Shown here piece by piece: positions 60,581 to 64,000 of a stretch of DNA of 64,000 nt. The DNA is from Sambucus nigra (lineage: Eukaryota; Streptophyta; Magnoliopsida; Dipsacales; Adoxaceae). The translations under genes were made by a program, and so were the position numbers. The stretch covers positions 373,199,868-373,263,867 of the forward strand of contig OX422207.1 in assembly GCA_949130495.1 (NCBI GenBank), written 5' to 3'. The first letter of the stretch is position 1, and every line of letters starts with the position of its first letter. The notes beneath the pieces are model-generated. The model ran no database searches, was not told the DNA's origin, and was given only the letters and a program-made list of their open reading frames with translations.

Positions 60581-60665
60581 TCATAGATTGAACTTACTAA
60601 TATGTGCCCTTGAGGTCACAAAGGAAAATTTACTGGGCTTCATGGTAAGCTGACAAGTAATCAAG

Positions 60666-61720
60666 ATGGACAACATGAAAACCAGGGCAATCATAGAAAT
60701 ACCACCACCAAGAATGAAGAAAGAACTTGAAAGCTTAATGGAAAAAGCCTCATATCTCCAAAGGTTTATACGAGCACTGGTTGAACTCTCATACCCACTA
60801 ATGCCACTACTAAAAGAAACAAATAAATTCTGCTGGCAAAAGGAGAAATAAATAACCTTAAAAAAATAAAGTTAACACTAATAAATCCAAGAATAATGAT
60901 AGTACCGACACAGGAAAGGTCACTTATACTTTATGTAACATCAATAAAACAATCGGTAGGTTCTTTATTAGCTCAAGAGATAGACAATATCAAGTGACTG
61001 ATATACTACCTAAGCCGAACCTAAGATACCTAGTAATCGGGAGGCACTGCCTCGAGCTACTCTTTGTCGCATAAAAGCTTAAACACTACTTTCTAGCCTT
61101 CTCCCTCCATCTCGTCATGCGATTTGATCCAATCTAATTCTTCTTATCACACATAATACTCACATGAAGACTTTCAAAAATGGTTACTCTCACAGTACGA
61201 TATCTAATGCATAACTCTAAAGACCATAAAATGTTAAGCGCTAGTTGATCTCCTTGCTTATTTTCCAAGCAGACGCTACGAGCCACAAACAAAATTCCCA
61301 GTGATGAGTTACGAGAAATGACCTACAATAATGAACCAATTGGAGAATGGGACATGGAATTTGATGGATCTTCTATAATAACTAGTGGGGGAGAAAGAAT
61401 CATACTATCTAGAATTAAAGATCTAATCCAAATACCATTTAATTTGGACTTCCCATGTTCCAATAATGTAGCAGAATATTAAGCACTCACACTTGGATTA
61501 TTGGAAGCACTCAGACGAGGGATAAGCGCAATCAACATAATGGGGGATTTAAATTTAGTCATCAAACAAATCAATGGAGAATTTTATCTTAAATACATTA
61601 ACGTGGCACTATACCAAACCCTAATCCTAAAGTTACCCAGTCAATTCGTGACAACAAGAGTACAACACCAACCTAGGTTGATAAACAAGAAACTCGATAC
61701 GCTAGAAAATCATCTTTAGC
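60666..61720 (+). pseudogene. RT connection and RNase H remnant
   Basis: 60666-60851 has PPPRMKKELESLMEKASYLQ, the RT/RNase H junction. At 61330-61720 comes WDMEFDGSSIITSGGERIIL, then CSNNVAEY, LGLLEALRRGISAINIMGD and LVIKQINGEF. This is the second, plant-type (archaeal-like) RNase H domain that marks the Tat lineage. The gap between them is decayed. Confidence 0.7.
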
Positions 61721-62319
61721 AAAATTAATATCCCAAAAGTGTCCACTACCCTCACTTTCTTCAAGAGAATGATCCCTCCTTCCACCTTTAAACTCCTTCC
61801 AACTCAAGAAATCGATGACTGGCGAATACCGATAAGGATCCAACTCGATGGTACATACCCTACTTGGGCAATACCACTAAACACCCTCAAGAACAATCAT
61901 AATCAATATGGAGAATAATACTACCTATGTCGGGGAGGATTACTGTCTAGATGTGTCAGACCAAGAGAAGAAAATCAACAAACTAATTCGAACCATATAA
62001 TATATTGTGGAATGAATGACATCGCCCTATACAAAAGAATACAGAGAACATGATAATATTGGCCTTCAATGAGCCAAGATGCGACCAAAATCCAATGACA
62101 ATATCCATACTTTGAGAAAGTACCCCTAAAAGAAGAAATAAATTTTGTCGGCATGGGGGAAGACTAGAGAAAGACTTTCATCGATTACTTAAAAGAAGGT
62201 CTCACACCAGAAGACACAAGAGAATCAATTTTCGTTCGGTGTAGAGCTTTCTGATACATAGTGACAAATGAAGGACTTTTTCAAAAGTGATAGAATCGAA
62301 ACCTCATGAGATGCTTAAC

Positions 62320-63383
62320 TGGAAATTATATTCAAGATGTTATGAAACAAGCTCATAACCTTTCCCATATCGGAGTCAGAAAAATATATGAAGATCTCGC
62401 CCATAGAGGATATTTTTGGCCAACCGTGGAGGCCGATACACTTAAGTTCTTCCGAAAATGTAAAGGATGTTAGCTATATGGTAACTTGATACATGCACAA
62501 GCAGTCCAACTACATAACTTATTAACACCATACCCTTTACACACATGGGCTTTTGATCTTATCGAAAAAATCACCCCACCAGTACATGGAAATATATGGA
62601 TCTTAGTTGCAATATAATTGTATGCCAAATGGGAAAAAATAGTGGCAGTAAGACGAGCAACTAAGGCGGTGGTGCCAACTTCATTAGGGAAAACATCATT
62701 TGCAGGTTTAGAATACCTCAAGTAATACTTTTCAATAATGGGACACCATTTATTAATGATTAAATAAAATTGCTTATTGGAAAATACAACATCACACACT
62801 AGTATTCAATAGTGGCCTACCCAAAGGGAAATGGAAAAGCCATTGCAACTAACATAACTCTCATCAATATTATATAAAAAATGAGAGAAGATTTTCTACA
62901 GCCCTTGATGAAAAACTAGGCCTCATATTATTGGCATATAAAACATTGAAGATAAAACCCACGAGTTTCACCTCCTTTTCACTAGTATATGGAGCAAAAG
63001 CCATTTTACTAGTTGAACTAGAAATACCCTCAGAATGAATGGCTCTCCAACATAAACTGATCCCAAAATTACGAACTGCATAACTGGAGCTACTGGATGA
63101 AAAGGAACGCAAATTGGAGAAAAAATTGCAAGTCTACTCAAGACAACTAATGCATGCATACGAAACCATGGTTAAAACAAGAGAATTTAACGTGGGAGAC
63201 CTAGTCCTCAAAACAACAATTATCATTCAAGGCAAGTCGGTCCAAAAATTCACACCAAACTAGGAAGGACCCCATATAGTAAATGAAATAAGAACATCAG
63301 GCTATTACAAAATATTTAAGTTGGAAGAAGAAGAAGATTGGTTTTCTGCTAACCTCAAGTGGATGAAACTTTACCATGTTTAG
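62320..63383 (+). pseudogene. Integrase remnant
   Basis: The zinc finger reads AHNLSHIGVRKIYEDLAHRG with FFRKCKGC. The core keeps TWAFDLIEKITPP but loses clear later catalytic residues to stops and deletions near 62690-62830. The C-terminus reads AYETMVKTREFNVGDLVLK, then WFSANLKWMKLYHV before the final stop. Overlapping minus-strand frames here are shadows. Confidence 0.75.
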
Positions 63384-63477
63384 AAATAATCTTTATGAAT
63401 ATATAATATCTTCGAATATATGGAACCAAATTTCCTAGTTGAAATTCACTTACTTTCGATCATAATTATAAATAAAC

Positions 63478-63781
63478 CCACAACTGGGAAAAGGGGCAAT
63501 CACAGGCTTAACGGTTTAATCCTGAGAAATATACTTTCAAAAAATCAAAACTCTCAATCACAAAGATAATCCCACAATCAGAAAAAGGTGAAGTCACATG
63601 TTTAAAGGTTAATCCTAATAAACATACTTTTAAATAACCAAAACTATCAATCACTAAGATAATCCCATAATTAGAAAAAGGGGCAGTCGTATATTTAAAT
63701 GTTTAAACTTGAGAATCATACTTTCAAATAACCAAAACTCTCAATCACTAAGATAATCCCACAATCAGAAAAAGTGGAGAA
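63478..63781 (+). repeat. 93 bp tandem repeat, three units plus partial
   Basis: Units start at 63478, 63571, 63664 and 63758 with CCCACAATCAGAAAAAGG or near variants and end CTCAATCACTAAGATAAT. They lie about 100 bp after the integrase stop. Confidence 0.9.
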
Positions 63782-64000
63782 ATCTATAACGAAGAAGTAG
63801 GGAAAATATCATAATTGGTTATTTTAACCCCTTCGATAAACATATTTTCTAGATATTTAAGAAACATTTTCAAAGAAAAAATATATATAGAAGAAGTAGA
63901 TGAAATATCATAATAATTTATTTTAACTCCTTCGATAAACATTTATTCCAGATGTCCGAGAAAACTTTCAAACGCAAAATCTATATCAAAGAAGTAAGGG
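63782..64000 (+). repeat. ~98 bp tandem repeat, two units plus partial
   Basis: Units start near 63782, 63881 and 63979 and share GAAGAAGTAG, AAATATCATAAT and CCTTCGATAAACAT. The block continues past the window. Confidence 0.88.

Larger units (their letters stand above)
56650..64000 (+). mobile_element. Tat/Ogre-like Ty3/gypsy element, decayed, runs off window
   Basis: A PBS-like TGGCGCCTCCGCTAAGGA at 56765-56782 resembles the tRNA-Arg-type site of Ogre elements. It is followed by gag, protease, RT, RNase H and integrase in gypsy order, all with many stops. The extra plant-type RNase H and the integrase tail AYETMVKTREFNVGDLVL point to the Tat lineage. Only about 100 bp of possible 5' LTR remains. 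Two tandem-repeat blocks follow the pol end, and the 3' LTR is outside the window. Confidence 0.75.

Noticed and set aside
63478..63781. 93 bp tandem repeat as a CRISPR-like array
   Set aside because: Units are contiguous with no unique spacers.
1..64000. CRISPR arrays, rRNA, tRNA genes, bacterial-type operons
   Set aside because: Repeats present are microsatellites, tandem repeats or LTRs; no tRNA cloverleaf or rRNA core was recognised.

Overview
The window looks like nuclear DNA of a flowering plant, probably a repeat-rich (pericentromeric-type) block. It is AT-rich. Almost everything recognisable is a plant transposable element: Ty1/copia, Ty3/gypsy (Tat/Ogre-like, a second gypsy group, and a non-autonomous family with a tRNA-Asp type primer site), Helitron, MULE, CACTA, L1 and a foldback MITE. 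No intact host gene, rRNA, tRNA gene or CRISPR array was found. Every long reading frame belongs to a mobile element, and nearly all are broken.

Layout. 1-1.2 kb: remnant of an unrecognised gene with a possible intron. 2.07-4.13 kb: Mutator-like element with ~100 bp inverted ends. 4.1-6.7 kb: possibly an old LTR. 8.76-9.38 kb: foldback element. 9.4-11 kb: a 450 bp direct duplication. 12.2-14.5 kb: two Helitron-type 3' ends (minus strand) followed by an RPA-like gene remnant. 14.5-18.6 kb: 5' half of a Ty3/gypsy element (LTR, PBS, gag, protease, RT). 20.06-20.6 kb: L1 endonuclease remnant. 20.764-40.630 kb: a tandem copia array LTR-body-LTR-body-LTR bounded by one AATTT target duplication. Its first body carries a 6.4 kb non-autonomous LTR element inserted in reverse, with its own AATAG duplication. 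40.9-46.6 kb: Helitron Rep/helicase plus an RPA-like remnant on the minus strand. 47.2 kb: a CACTA end. 48.4-50.3 kb: diverged tandem repeats and the 5' part of another gypsy element. 50.887-56.65 kb: a second, forward copy of the non-autonomous LTR family. 56.65-64 kb: a decayed Tat/Ogre-like gypsy element ending in two tandem-repeat blocks.

How the parts relate. The Helitron pieces at 12.8-14.5 kb and 40.9-46.6 kb lie on the same strand in the expected order (Rep/helicase, RPA-like, 3' hairpin with CTAG), so they may be one Helitron split open by later gypsy, L1 and copia insertions. The copia family is the most interesting system. Its 5' LTRs are not followed by a tRNA-type TGG primer site. 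The 16 nt starting 2 nt after the LTR are instead a perfect complement of a segment inside the same LTR, suggesting self-priming. A U-rich intron-like leader would remove this site by splicing. The non-autonomous family is also unusual: it has a conserved acidic reading frame unlike gag or pol, two polypurine tracts 1.83 kb apart, a 120 nt purine tract, and palindromic boxes in the LTR.
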